Assembly: GCF_954871325.1 (NCBI RefSeq)
Contig: NC_088775.1
Coordinates: 93,243,997-93,307,996 of the forward strand
Length of the DNA stretch: 64,000 nucleotides
Direction: 5' to 3'
Source of the DNA: Gordionus sp. m RMFG-2023
Lineage: Eukaryota; Nematomorpha; Gordioida; Chordodea; Parachordodidae
Shown here: positions 10,614 through 22,200 of the stretch, one piece after another
How positions within the stretch are numbered: the first letter of the stretch is position 1
How the letters are laid out: the number at the start of each line of letters is the position of its first letter
Made by a program: the position numbers and the translations under genes
Notes under the pieces: model-generated
The model's database searches: none
Told to the model about the DNA's origin: nothing
The model's input: only the letters and a program-made list of their open reading frames with translations

Positions 10614-12020
10614 ATATTTATATATTTAATTATTTTTAAACTCGACCCGAGTCTCTGCCGACCAGAATTTTTTTAAGCTATACTATTTTGCTCTTACCCG
10701 CGGATCCATGGTTTATACTATTTTCCTTTTAACCTGAAATATTATTATAACACTTCTAGCATTTTATTCCTTTTAAAAGGGCAGTATTTTTGTTAAACGT
10801 TAAACTTTCCAAGCAGCGCTCTACAGCAACCTCTTCACTATTTCTTTAAGAGAAGCGCTCTACCGTTACTTACTTAGGAGTAACGCACTATCGTTACTTT
10901 TCAAAAAAGGAGCATTTAAGCAACTAGATTTAAAATAGACTTCGTTACTTTTAGGTTAATAATATAAAAAAAAAATTAAGTGATATATTATTTATAAAAA
11001 CATTAATATTTAGAAAATTAAAACTTTAAAAAAATATATATATCAATTTTGGTTATTTTACCTTACATTATTATATATATAATTATAACTGGTGGATTTG
11101 TTAAATGCAATTATTTTATTACATTTTTTTCATTAAACACAATTTAAAAAATAGGAAATATTTTTTGGTTATATTATCTCGCTCAGAATTAAAGAAACAC
11201 TTGATCAGAATCTACTTTGTTTCCACAGATATTTTTTCTTAAAATAGAAGACCATTTTCTGATTTATTATTTTTTTTAATCTTAACGTTTCAGTTTTATA
11301 CCTGAACAATTTAGTATTTTTTTTATCTAGACAATCAAGTCTTTTATCTTGGCATTAAGAAATTAAAATTCAATATTTTTTCTGATCGTTTTAGGCAGCC
11401 TCTACATGACAGGGTTTTCACTGGATGCAAACCCTCCTCAAAAACCTATGCCTAAGCCCCTAGAAAAATTCTCGCCGCCTTCTGTGGCTATCTTCTCCTA
11501 TTTTTAATTACACCCTTCCTTTTATACAGGTACTTCTTTCATAAATTTTAAAAAGAATAACTTAAATTATTTTAGATCTACTACCAACTATCAAAATATT
11601 GTGGATATAAAAAGAGTTATAATTTAGATCATGAATCCATTTAATAACCCCTTCATATAAAAGATATTTATTTTCTAATCTCTTAGGAATACCTTAAATA
11701 AAATCCGGTCTTTCAACATAAACACTCTCAATTTTAAATCTGAATACAGGGAAAACAATTGTACAATTCTAAACAATATTTTTGTGCATTGTCTCTGACA
11801 TAGCTGGTTATCATGGCGATAATGCCCTAAGTTACTTATATAAGTTCTTAATTTTTAAAAAATAACTACCTATCTAGTACCATTATTGCATTTAGCCATA
11901 TGGAACTAATTCACGATTTAAATCATTTTGGGAAAAATTATTTTATATTTCTTAAAAAATTACCATCGTCACTAACCTTTTAAATGATTATTTTTTGAAA
12001 CAAATTTTGATACTTTTATG
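10614..12020. other. Tandem segment B, no gene seen
   Basis: Matches copy C up to about 38760. About 10795-10960 holds repeated CGTTACTT and GCGCTCTAC words like the ends of the hAT at 27565-31026, probably an old terminus. About 11370-12020 has no counterpart in C. Confidence 0.5.
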
Positions 12021-12764
12021 TAGGGCTGTGCCTATATTAAATATCAGATAGGTACCAATACCCTTAAAAACCGATCCGATCTTTTTACTTTTTTTTTGTT
12101 ATTTTATGTCATGTATATTTATTTATACATTATTATAATATTTTCTAAATGTTTTATTATTAATCTTTTTAAAAAGTTTTATTTATTTTAAATCTTTTTA
12201 AATGATTAACACCAATTTTATTATTTTATTGCCCAAAAATCTAAAGTTTCTCATATTTTTTAAAAAAAAATAGAATATATTATAATTTTATATATTAAAT
12301 ATTACAATTTTATCATTCACACCAACATAAAATGTAGTGTCTAACTCGATATTTCATCCAGAAAAATATTACGTAACCCTGAAAACTTTTTTCTTATAGA
12401 AGGAACAAAGGTCTAGACATATATTGTCGAAATCTTTAAGCTTATGAAATATTTTTCTGGCTAAAATATTGAGTTAGCCGTTTTAAAAAGCAAGTTCAAA
12501 ACGATCCATTTAACAACACTAATAAAATGGATATATTATTAAATATATAATATAATTATATTTTTTAAATTATAGTCTTAATTTTAGAAATAAAAAAAAA
12601 TTGAAATTAAATGCATAATTCGATTTTTTACATAAAAAAATATTGATTTCTTAATTTACATTTGGTTCAAAGGGAGGTGGTGAAAAATCAATTTAAATAT
12701 CGGATCGGTTTTGAGCAAATATCGGATCGGATCAGTGAAATATGCGTGAATCGGCACAGCTCTA
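12021..12764. mobile_element. Non-autonomous hAT element, 744 bp, with nested MITE
   Basis: Ends are TAGGGCTGTGCC and GGCACAGCTCTA (inverted, one mismatch), flanked on both sides by CTTTTATG (12013-12020 and 12765-12772), a perfect 8 bp target duplication. The subterminal parts carry inverted CCGATCCGAT/ATCGGATCGG words. No transposase. The right end survives in copy C near 39665, so the insertion predates the B/C duplication. Confidence 0.85.
12335..12521. mobile_element. Nested hAT MITE (TAGTGT...AACAACACTA family)
   Basis: Begins TAGTGTCTAACTCG, ends TTTAACAACACTA, and is bracketed by ATAAAATG at 12327-12334 and 12522-12529, a perfect 8 bp duplication. It is inserted in the 12021-12764 element. 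Relatives: 39045-39430 (same site in copy C) and 61869-62057. Confidence 0.85.
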
Positions 12765-12865
12765 CTTTTATGATGTTGTTATCATGGAGTTTCATCATGT
12801 GTAGTTATCCTCTTTATTCCTATTTTTCAAAAAAAAAATTAATTTTAGACACACTCGCGATAAGA

Positions 12866-13078
12866 ATGAAATATTTCACTTCGATACTCCTACTCCTTGT
12901 GGTGGTAAGTTTTACCTTTTTTACTAACATAAATTATTGGCCAAATTAAATTTAATTAAAAAGAGATGGATAAATTTTACATCATTTATTTATTTAATAG
13001 GTTTTGGCGGCCGCGGTGCTGCAACCTCCAGTGCTTGTACTTGGTTGGGGAGCTTTGAAGCCTGCTAATGAGCAATAA
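12866..13078 (+). CDS. Short secreted peptide gene, copy B (two exons)
   Basis: Exon 1 is 12866-12904 (MKYFTSILLLLVV), with donor GTAAGT at 12905. Exon 2 is 13001-13078, after TTTATTTAATAG, phase 0. The joined product is about 38 residues: a Lys, a hydrophobic run LLLLVVVLAAAVL as signal peptide, then a short tail ending GWGALKPANEQ. The intron is 96 bp. Copy C (39778-40002) keeps exon 1 and the splice sites almost unchanged but has a different mature part after the first residues, keeping only GWG-x-x-K. A constant signal exon with a changing mature exon is typical of secreted defence, venom or signalling peptides. No family is recognised. The gene lies between a hAT element and a GAAA tract; expression is unknown. 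Confidence 0.6.
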
Positions 13079-13312
13079 TTCCTGCTGATTGAAGATTTGT
13101 TCATTCTTATATATAATATAATGATAAAAATTTTGTGATTAATTTATCATATAATAATCAATAAATTTATCAAACTTTTTTAATAAAAAAAAAGAAGTAG
13201 ATTCATGCATAATAATTAGTATATAATTTGGAGGTTTTCAAAAATTTCTCAATTGTATGTTGTGATAAATAAGATTTATAACAAATCATAATATTAAAAA
13301 TCATTAGTTCTG

Positions 13313-13545
<233 letters not shown>

Positions 13546-14210
13546 TGAAAGTCATAGTATAATGAGCTATAATTCAAATGTAATATCTAAGAAAGAAGAA
13601 TAAAATAATGGCGGTTTCCCATATGGTGGTGTGTATGGGGGGTTATGGCGTATGTCCTTATTACGGATAAATAGCTATGCTATTTTGAGATGACTCTATT
13701 TAAAAATTTTTGCTAATATTTTTTAAAGATAACAAAGGATTTAAATAAAATAAATGGATATCAATAGTTAATATCAAATATAAAGTGAAAAGTTGTATGC
13801 CGCAGAAATTGAGTAGTATTAATAAAATTAGAATTCTACAATATTGAGGAAGGTATTTTTTATCTGCATAATTAGTTATAGGGTAGGACTGATTGGAAGT
13901 CTAGCGTTTACTGGACCGATATTTTAAAAATTATATTTACCTCCAATTAATAAGCATGAGTTAATAGCCGAAAAATTGATATGCAAAGAATAGGAAAAAT
14001 TTAAATCATATTAATTTATTTAAAGGCCATTACGTATTTTAAAATATCGGCGAATCTTTAATAAAATAAAAATCTGTCATATTCAGTGAAATAATTTAGG
14101 TGACAATAAATTTTGGGATTTTATATCTTCACCAATTTTTTTTATAAATTATATCTTTTCTGAAAATTTATTTTGGTTGTAAAACGTTATGAGTGCTGGA
14201 GGCTTTTCAG
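13546..14210. other. Spacer with Gly/Tyr-rich exon relic at 13611-13672
   Basis: At 13611 one frame reads GGFPYGGVYGG, and the adjoining frame then reads GGYGVCPYYG and stops at 13672. A run of six G joins the two frames, so the likely original reading was Gly/Tyr-rich. Copy C shows the same pattern (GFPYDGVYG, then GGYVRYPYYG and stop). The rest is AT-rich with no gene. Confidence 0.4.
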
Positions 14211-14304
14211 TCTATGGGGTTGTGGTGACCCGGGATATGGTTTCTATGGTGAGTATCCTGGATCTGGAAGTTATGTTTCTTCTCATGATTATGTAGATAG
14301 CTAG
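14211..14304 (+). CDS. Gly/Tyr-rich peptide exon (partial gene)
   Basis: After GGCTTTTCAG (a good acceptor ending at 14210), one frame reads LWGCGDPGYGFYGEYPGSGS and on through YVSSHDYVDS to a TAG at 14302-14304. Gly/Tyr-rich tails after a short signal exon are known in nematode and arthropod secreted peptides. Copy C keeps PGYGFYGEYPG-x-GSYVS, then changes abruptly to other sequence at 40835. No complete gene could be built around it; it may use the MKYFTS exon upstream or be a relic. Confidence 0.4.
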
Positions 14305-14619
14305 ACAATATTATTTTATTTATGCAAATATTTCTTATTATGAGTTCGTTTATTTATTATCGATATATTCAAATTTATCTTATTATAAGTACGTTTTGTC
14401 GAGATATTCAAATTTTATTTTGTGTAATTTGAGTATTTGGAATTTATTTTTAGAAAATATAATTTTAATAGTTTTTGTGGTTATGATTTTTGTTTTTACA
14501 TTAGGTTTAATCATAGGGAGAAGTACAGTTTATATTAAGATAGAGATTATAGAATTAGAAAAGGTTAAGAATATATTGAGAGATGTAGAGAAGAAGATAA
14601 TTGTAGACAAATAATTTGT

Positions 14620-14796
14620 TTTAGTTGCGGCCAGCCGGGTCACATGTCGCGACAATGTGATTTAACGAAAGATTTAAAGTACGAGAGATGTGGCAAGAAT
14701 GGCCATGTATCTATTAGATGCAGATTAGACAATTTGATATTAAGATGTAATACGTGTGGTCAAGATGGACACACACAAGAGAGATGTAAGAAATGA
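14620..14796 (+). other. Nucleocapsid-type zinc knuckles of the gypsy fossil
   Basis: Three CCHC-like units in a row, of the type FSCGQPGHMSRQC and CNTCGQDGHTQERC. They are the gag tail of the LTR element. Recognisable gag upstream of them was not found. Confidence 0.75.
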
Positions 14797-15179
14797 CTAG
14801 TAGAAGGAAATGTTAATTGTAATGATAATTTGAATGATAATTTTATTAATAATTTGAATGATAATTTTAATGCTAATTTTAAGTATAATTTTATTGATTA
14901 TTTTAATGATAATTTTAACGATAATTTAATGATAATTCGAATGATATTAATGATAATTTTGGTGATAATAATAAATTTCTTAATTTTGTTAATTTTAAAT
15001 CAGGTATTAAGAGAAGTAGAGATAGAATGAGAGATATAAAGAGAGAAAGGAGAAATTTTAATATATATAAATCGAAAGATGCAACTTTGGTAGACGTACT
15101 AAAGGTTGAATTAGAGGATTTTTTAATGAAAAATAGATGCCCGAGAATAAGGATAAAGATTGAGGAAGCTGAAATATGT

Positions 15180-17184
15180 TTTTAATTAGATACAGGAGCA
15201 ATTAGTTTGATGAGTATAAAGAATTTTAATAAATTTTGGCCAGGAAAAAAATTTGTTATTAAAAAGATTAGAGCCAAACAATTAGATGGTAGCGTAGTGA
15301 AATATTTAGGTTATTACAGAACAGGATTACCTGGAATTAATAGAGGTATAACTTTATGGATAACTACTTTGAATATTGAGCCAATTTTAGGTTGGGGAGA
15401 TATAAAAATATTAAATCCGATCTTTATTGAAAATATCTTGATAATGAATGATGAAAATAAGACGATAGATAGTGATTTCGATAAACTTAAGTTTCCTAAT
15501 ATAGTAGATAAACAAGATGTAGTTCTCGATAAACTTAGAAATCGAACTCCAGAGTTTTTAATTGAATATAAAGACGAAGTGAATAATAGTTCTAGAGGTA
15601 TAAATTCTATTGAGGCAACACCAGTTGAAATCTACAAGCAGAGAATTAAGAAGATACCAGAAGAGGAAGAGATTGTGGAAGATAAATGCAGCCATGAAAT
15701 ATGTATAATTTTAGAGCAATACATGGAGGTTTTTTAAAGAGGAGTTAGGTACGCTAAAAGATGTTGAAGTAGATATAAGATTATTAAGAGACTACCAGCC
15801 TAAATTTTGCGGAGTAAGAAGATTACCGTTTTCTTGGATAGATGAGGTTGATAAGGAATTAAATAATTGGTTGAAGAAAGGTATAATACGACCTATAGTG
15901 CATAGCGACTGGGCGACACCGTTAGTCCCCATAAGAAAAGCAGATAATAGTTTAAGACTATACATAGATTATAGAGTTTCGTTAAATCCTTGGATTATCA
16001 CAGTTAGTTATCCATTACCGAGGATAGAACAGTTATTAGCGAACCTGAGAGGAGCTACCTTTTTTTCGAAGATAGATTTCTCGAATGCATATTTACAGAT
16101 GAAGGTGAATGAGAAAACAAGTAGATTGTTAACTATTACAACACAGAGGATTATTTGCGTTCTGTCGTTTACCGTTTAGATTGAAAGTATCAGCTGTGAT
16201 ATTTCAAAGAACGATGGCTTCTTTATTCCATCAAAGTTTAGATGGAATAATGTATTATTTAGATGATGTTTTAATATCAGGTAGAACCGAAGAAGAACAT
16301 AATACTAAATTAGTTAAAGTATTAGATATAATATTAGAAATTGGCTTAAGAGCTAATATGAAGAAAAGCGTTTTTGGAGTACAAGGAATAAGGTATTTAG
16401 GTCATTTTATTAAAGGAAATGAAATTACTCTGATTCGAAGAATATAGACAAGATAGTGAATATGCGAGCGCCAAATAATAAATCTGAATTACAGTCGTTT
16501 TTAGGGGCTACGAATTATTATCATTGTTTTATACAAGATTTTGCTAAAATTGCTACACCATTATGTATTAAAGAAAAATAATAAGTTTGAATGGGGAACA
16601 GCCCAAAAGGAAAGTTTTGAAAGATTGAAGATAAAGATGGTAAGTGAACCTATACTAAATTGCTTCGATGAGAAATTAGATATTGTTCTTGCAGTAGACG
16701 CTTCTAATGAAGGTATAGGAGGAATTTTATTACAAATAGTTGACAATATAGAAAAGCCTATCCTATTTGTGTCAAGAAAATTTAGCAATGCTGAGAAGAA
16801 TTATTCAACAATAGAGAAGGAAGCATTAGCTGTCAAGTTTGGTTTGACCAAATGTAGAGAGTATTTGTTAGGCCGAAAATTTGTGTTATATACTGATCAC
16901 AACCTTTAGTAGGGCTCTTTAAGAAAAACAATAAGGAGTTGATGATTTCACCAAGACTACAGAAATGGCTTATATTGGTAGGGAATTTTGATTTTGAAAT
17001 AAGATTCAGATCAGGTAAACAGAATTGTTTACCGATATTTTATCGAGATTGTTTGATAAGGACTTTGAACAAAGACAAAGAGCCAACAATATATAGTTTA
17101 GAATATAGTGAAGCAGAAGAACTTAATAGTAATGTTATAGGAGCCTTAAAGATAGATACAAGAGAAAGGCCGATAACTTTAGAG
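15180..17184 (+). pseudogene. Gypsy fossil pol, 5' half: protease, RT, RNase H
   Basis: Family landmarks: DTGA (protease), FSKIDFSNAYLQM and YLDDVLISG (reverse transcriptase), VLAVDASNEGIGG, STIEKEALAVKF and LYTDH (RNase H). The order and wording are those of Ty3/gypsy pol. The reading is interrupted several times and ends at the hAT target site. Fossil; no function expected. Confidence 0.85.
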
Positions 17185-17192
17185 CTGGTAGC
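17185..17192 (+). repeat. Target-site duplication of hAT-1, left
   Basis: CTGGTAGC, identical to 24653-24660. Confidence 0.95.
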
Positions 17193-17206
17193 CAGTGTCT
17201 ACATGG

Positions 17207-17345
17207 CCGGGGGGGTAGGAGACAAATGCCTCCAAAAAATATTGGCATTTTGGGGGGTAGGTATTAATTTTGGGGGGTAGATATTGATTTTTGGGGGGTA
17301 GGCATTTGTTTTTGGGGGGTAGGTATTGATTTTTGGAGGGTAATT
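17207..17345 (+). repeat. G-run minisatellite next to the left end of hAT-1
   Basis: Five TTTTGGGGGGTAGG-like units, period about 20-25 bp, each with six or seven G in a row on the plus strand. A similar plus-strand cluster of G runs lies at 24588-24620 near the right end. Spaced G runs like these could form G-quadruplexes. Confidence 0.75.
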
Positions 17346-19224
17346 TTTGACTTGTATTATGATATTTTTAAATCCAATAATCGATATGATTATCGTTGAT
17401 TTTCTGAAAAATGTCAATTAAAGAAAAGATATCTGTCAATTTATAAATATTATACACTATATTTATTTTTTTAAATTTTTAGAAAATTCATTTACATAAT
17501 GGGATTTAGATTTTCACAGTATCAATTTTAAATTATCAATATATATTTTTTTATAATAAGGACCTTTTGAATAAAGAATCCCTTTTATGATAAGATAATC
17601 CTACTCAATTAACAATATAAAGAAACATTTTTGGATTTTAAAAAGGTAATTTTTTAAGCATATAATTGCATTTTCCTTAATTTGATGATAGATAAATAAA
17701 TATAATAAAGAATGAAGCTATTTTTATTTAATCTTAATATGTATACTTAATAAGTTATCTGGGTTTTGAACCATGGCAATTATTTTTGCTAATAATTTTT
17801 TAAATAATCATTTTCAATGGGGTAAATATTACCACATTTTTGTGAGGCAATCAGGTTGGACCCATAATTGATTTCTATTTATGATAAATGATTCTTTGAG
17901 GTAAGTGTAAATTATATACAAAATTATAAGTGAGAGGTGAAAACCATTGTGTGATAAAAAATTTGTTAAAAGAATTGATAAATTTTTTATTTCATTATTA
18001 GATAAATTTTATATAACATCAAATTTTCCATAATATATTTGGCCTTTTTTCTAAATATTTATAGAAATCTTGGGAGAATGAACAGATAATCTATTCCTCT
18101 CATTTGATTATTGATTTAAGAAAAGATTTCAATTAAATGAATTGACAAAGTGATTCCATATACTGAAATATTGTTTATTTTTGTTAACAATAAATTAAAT
18201 TTTTGGATATGGCTTGGGAATAATCTTTGAAACCTATGATGTGGTTTGGGTTTGGATTTCCATTAAACATGAACTGGGCCTGAAAATTATTTTTACTTAT
18301 GACCTAGGCTGGATGAAGAAATCAATGCCAGTGAAGGTCTCTAATTTCAATGATTAAAATATATCATTTCTCAGACTTTATTTGAAGATAAATGAATGGG
18401 CAAATCACAAATATGCCTGTTTTCAATTATTTGCAAAATTTATTAGGATTGTTAATTTAAAGAAACTATGATTTCAAAGCATCATACATTTCTAAAAATT
18501 GTTGGACACTAAGAAATAAAGAAATCAATTGTGAAGTGTATAATGGAGGAAATATTGATCCATGATTGTTTTGGCATAAATAACAAAAAATATTATATTT
18601 TTTGTGACCATGCATTAAGCTTACATATAATATAATAGGAATCTTTTAAGAAAACATTATCAAAAATATAAGTTAATAGCTGATAGTCCATTATGAATGA
18701 CTGGTAATCAGAATTTTCTTCTTTATTCAATGATGGGTGCATAATAAATTTCCTTTATATGATGATGATTGAATCAGTAAATTTTTCATTATTTTTATAA
18801 AATATGTTAATAGAGTGTATATTTATGAATTTTAATTTAAAAACAATAAGGGTCTAGAATATATTTTTTTGATTATAAATTACAAATACAAATGAATAAG
18901 AATTTATTTTAAAAGATTTTAATATATTTTTTAGATTAAAAATATAATACAAATGAATAAAAATTTATTGTGCACATATATTAAAATATCTAAATATATA
19001 TTTCTTTAATATATTTTGTAAAACCACTGGAAAATTTTAAAATTACACCCTCATTTAAACAAATATAAATTTAATTTCTGAATCACACCTCATAAGATAG
19101 GAGAATTTTAAGATTCAGCCATCCACCGTCAAATAAAGGATAAAATTATGATTCTCCATCATTCTTGATGGCCATCAGTGAGTAAAAAAATATTATCTAA
19201 ATATTTATTTCATTTTTATTCTAG
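17346..19224 (+). other. hAT-1 5' non-coding region
   Basis: No ORF of note in ~1.9 kb. TTTTTATTCTAG directly before the ATG at 19225 looks like an acceptor, so an untranslated first exon may lie in this stretch. Promoter not identified. Confidence 0.5.
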
Positions 19225-22200
19225 ATGCCAAGTAACAAAACAATATATAAAGTCAAATGTGACTATATTAATTGTAAAACTTCTAAAATAAGAAGTGACA
19301 AAATAAATAACCATTATAAACATAAACATCCTCATGTCAAGTTATCTGATATCAAATTTACAAAGATAGCTATCAAAAAGGATAATAATTGGGTATCCTT
19401 AAATAAAGATATTCCATTCAATATCACAAATGGGGTTGAAACCAAGTTACAAAAAAAATCAATAACATCTTACTTCCAAAAAGTAATTTTTTATATATAT
19501 TATTTTAATTCATGACAATAAATATAAGTAAAAATAACCTTAAATTTTGTGAATTAGTAGAAACCAATTCTTCATCTATAATTTGAGCATAATACTTTTA
19601 ATTTTTATTAAAGATAAGATTTTTAATATATAGGTACATTTTTATTATGCCCTTTATCAATTTTGAAGGAAATAAATTATAAGAATATTTAAATATTTCA
19701 ACTTTTGTTAAAAAAAAATTTATATATTATAATTAAGAATAAAATAAGTCATTTGCCTAAAATTTTCACTACTCTTTATTTAATAATTAGCACAAATCTT
19801 TTATTGAAGATTCCCAAATTATATTATCTCATACAATGCCCAGTTCCAGTGATCTGCTGATTTTGAATAATGAGGTACTTAATTTAAATAAGATTTGTTT
19901 TATAATTTTGAAGGGAATAAATGAGGATATTCAGATATTTTCATGAACAAATTTTAATTAATCTTTATTTAATAATTAGCTCAAATCTTTTACTGAAGAT
20001 TCCCAAATTATATTATCTCATACAATGCCCAGTTCCAGTGATCTGGTGATTTTGAATGATGAGGTACTTAATTTAAATAAGATTTGTTTGATAATTCTGA
20101 AGTGAATAAATTATGAAATATTTTCCACTTTTCTATATCTTAATTAAGAATAAAATTTTTATTAAAATTAAGATTTTCATAAGTAAACAAATTTTAACCA
20201 CTCTTTATTTAATAATTAGCATGAATCTTTTATTGAAGATTCCCAAATTATATTATCTTCTCATACAATGCCCAGTTCCAGTGATCTGCTGATTTTGAAT
20301 AATGAGGTACTTAATTTAAATAAGATTTCTTTTATAATTTTGAAGGGAATAAATGAGGATATTCAGATATTTTCATGAATAAACAAATTTTAATTATTCT
20401 TTATTTAATAAGTAGCACAAATCTTTTACTGAAGATTCCCAAATTATATTATCTCATACAATGCCCAGTTCCAGTGATCTGGTGATTTTGAATGATGAGG
20501 TACTTAATTTAAATAAGATTTGTTTGATAATTCTGAAGTGAATAAATTATGAAATATTTTCCACTTTTCTATATCTTAATTAAGAATAAAATTTTTATTA
20601 AAATTAAGATTTTCATAAGTAAACAAATTTTAACCACTCTTTATTTAATAATTAGCATGAATCTTTTATTGAAGATTCCCAAATTATATTATCTTCTCAT
20701 ACAATGCCCAGTTCCAGTGATCTGCTGATTTTGAATAATGAGGTACTTAATTTAAATAAGATTTCTTTTATAATTTTGAAGGGAATAAATGAGGATATTC
20801 AGATATTTTCATGAATAAACAAATTTTAATTATTCTTTATTTAATAATTAGCACAAATCTTTTACTGAAGATTCCCAAATTATATTATCTTCTCATACAA
20901 TGCCCAGTTCCAGTGATCTGCTGATTTTGAATGATGAGGTATTTAATTTAAATAAAACTATACACTCTTTAATAATAATTAGCAAACACACAAAGTTATT
21001 GAAAATTCCCCAATTATATCTTTTTTTCATCCAATTATCAATCCCAATGCAAGCCAAAATATTTCAAACATTAAAGGCCCAAATATTATTCAATTATATA
21101 AAAAAAAGGAGCCTAATGACCCTTTTCATTTCATATTCTTTAGAATGACAAATATCTTGATTAATTTCATAATTTCCATAGGCCCATGTCAGCCATGTTC
21201 AAATATATTTCAATATCCTGTTACTCACAAAAGGTTTTTAAAAAATTTAATTTTTATTAATTTTTACGCATCCATTATTTCTACTTTTAAATAGGAGCAT
21301 GAATATATCCTATTATAAAAAGGTTAATATTGATGGTTCCCTCAAACCAAGAAATTGGTTATCCTATAGCACCACTTTAGACAAAGTCTTTTGTCTTTAT
21401 TGTCTTATGTTTGGTGGCCCTAAATCCAATACTTTTTGGACTCAACTTGGAGTAAATAATTGGAAAAATTTTAAGCGTGACTTAGAGAGACATGAGTCAT
21501 CTTCTATTCATAAGGATTGTGAATACACCAACATGACTTGGCTTGCAAATAAGCGTATTCAAGATCATTTTCTATCAAATAGGCTTGATATAATAATGGA
21601 AAATCGTAATATAGTTCATAATATTATTGATGCCATTATATACCTTATAAAATGTAACATAGCCTTTTGGGGCACTAATTCGAATGAAGGTAATTTTATG
21701 TGCCTCATAAAATTAATGGCAAAAACGGTTCCAACTTTACGGGCATACATTGATAACAACGAAAAATTGAGGAGAAAAAAATCAGATAAAATTTCAAGAC
21801 CTTATATAAATTTATTGTCATATGGCCATGTGAAAAAAATTATTGAAGTCATTAAGATAAAAATAATAAAATGTATTATTCAAAAAATTAAAGAGAATTG
21901 TGCCTATAGCATCATATTAGATGGAACATATGATGTGTCTAAAAAAGAATGCATTGCTTTACTTGTAAGATATATAGAAGATGATCCGCATCCACATCCT
22001 GTAGAAAGGATCATCCATGTTTTTACAACATCAGAAACCACCGGGGAAAATATAAAGAAACATGTTTTTTCTAAGTTCAAAGATCTTGGTCTTCCTCTTG
22101 ATTATATGGTTGGGCAAAGTATGGATGGTGCAGGGAATATGAGAGGAGTATACAAAGGAATGCAGGCTTTAATATTGAAAGAGGCTCCAAAAGCCATATA

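Noticed and set aside
12662-12949. 95-codon frame containing MKYFTSILLLLVVV
   Set aside because: It reads from upstream non-coding DNA, through the signal exon and past its GTAAGT donor into the intron. The two-exon reading is better and is conserved in copy C.
17199-17417. Minus-strand frame with YPPK repeats
   Set aside because: Translation of the G-run minisatellite at the end of hAT-1, without other support.
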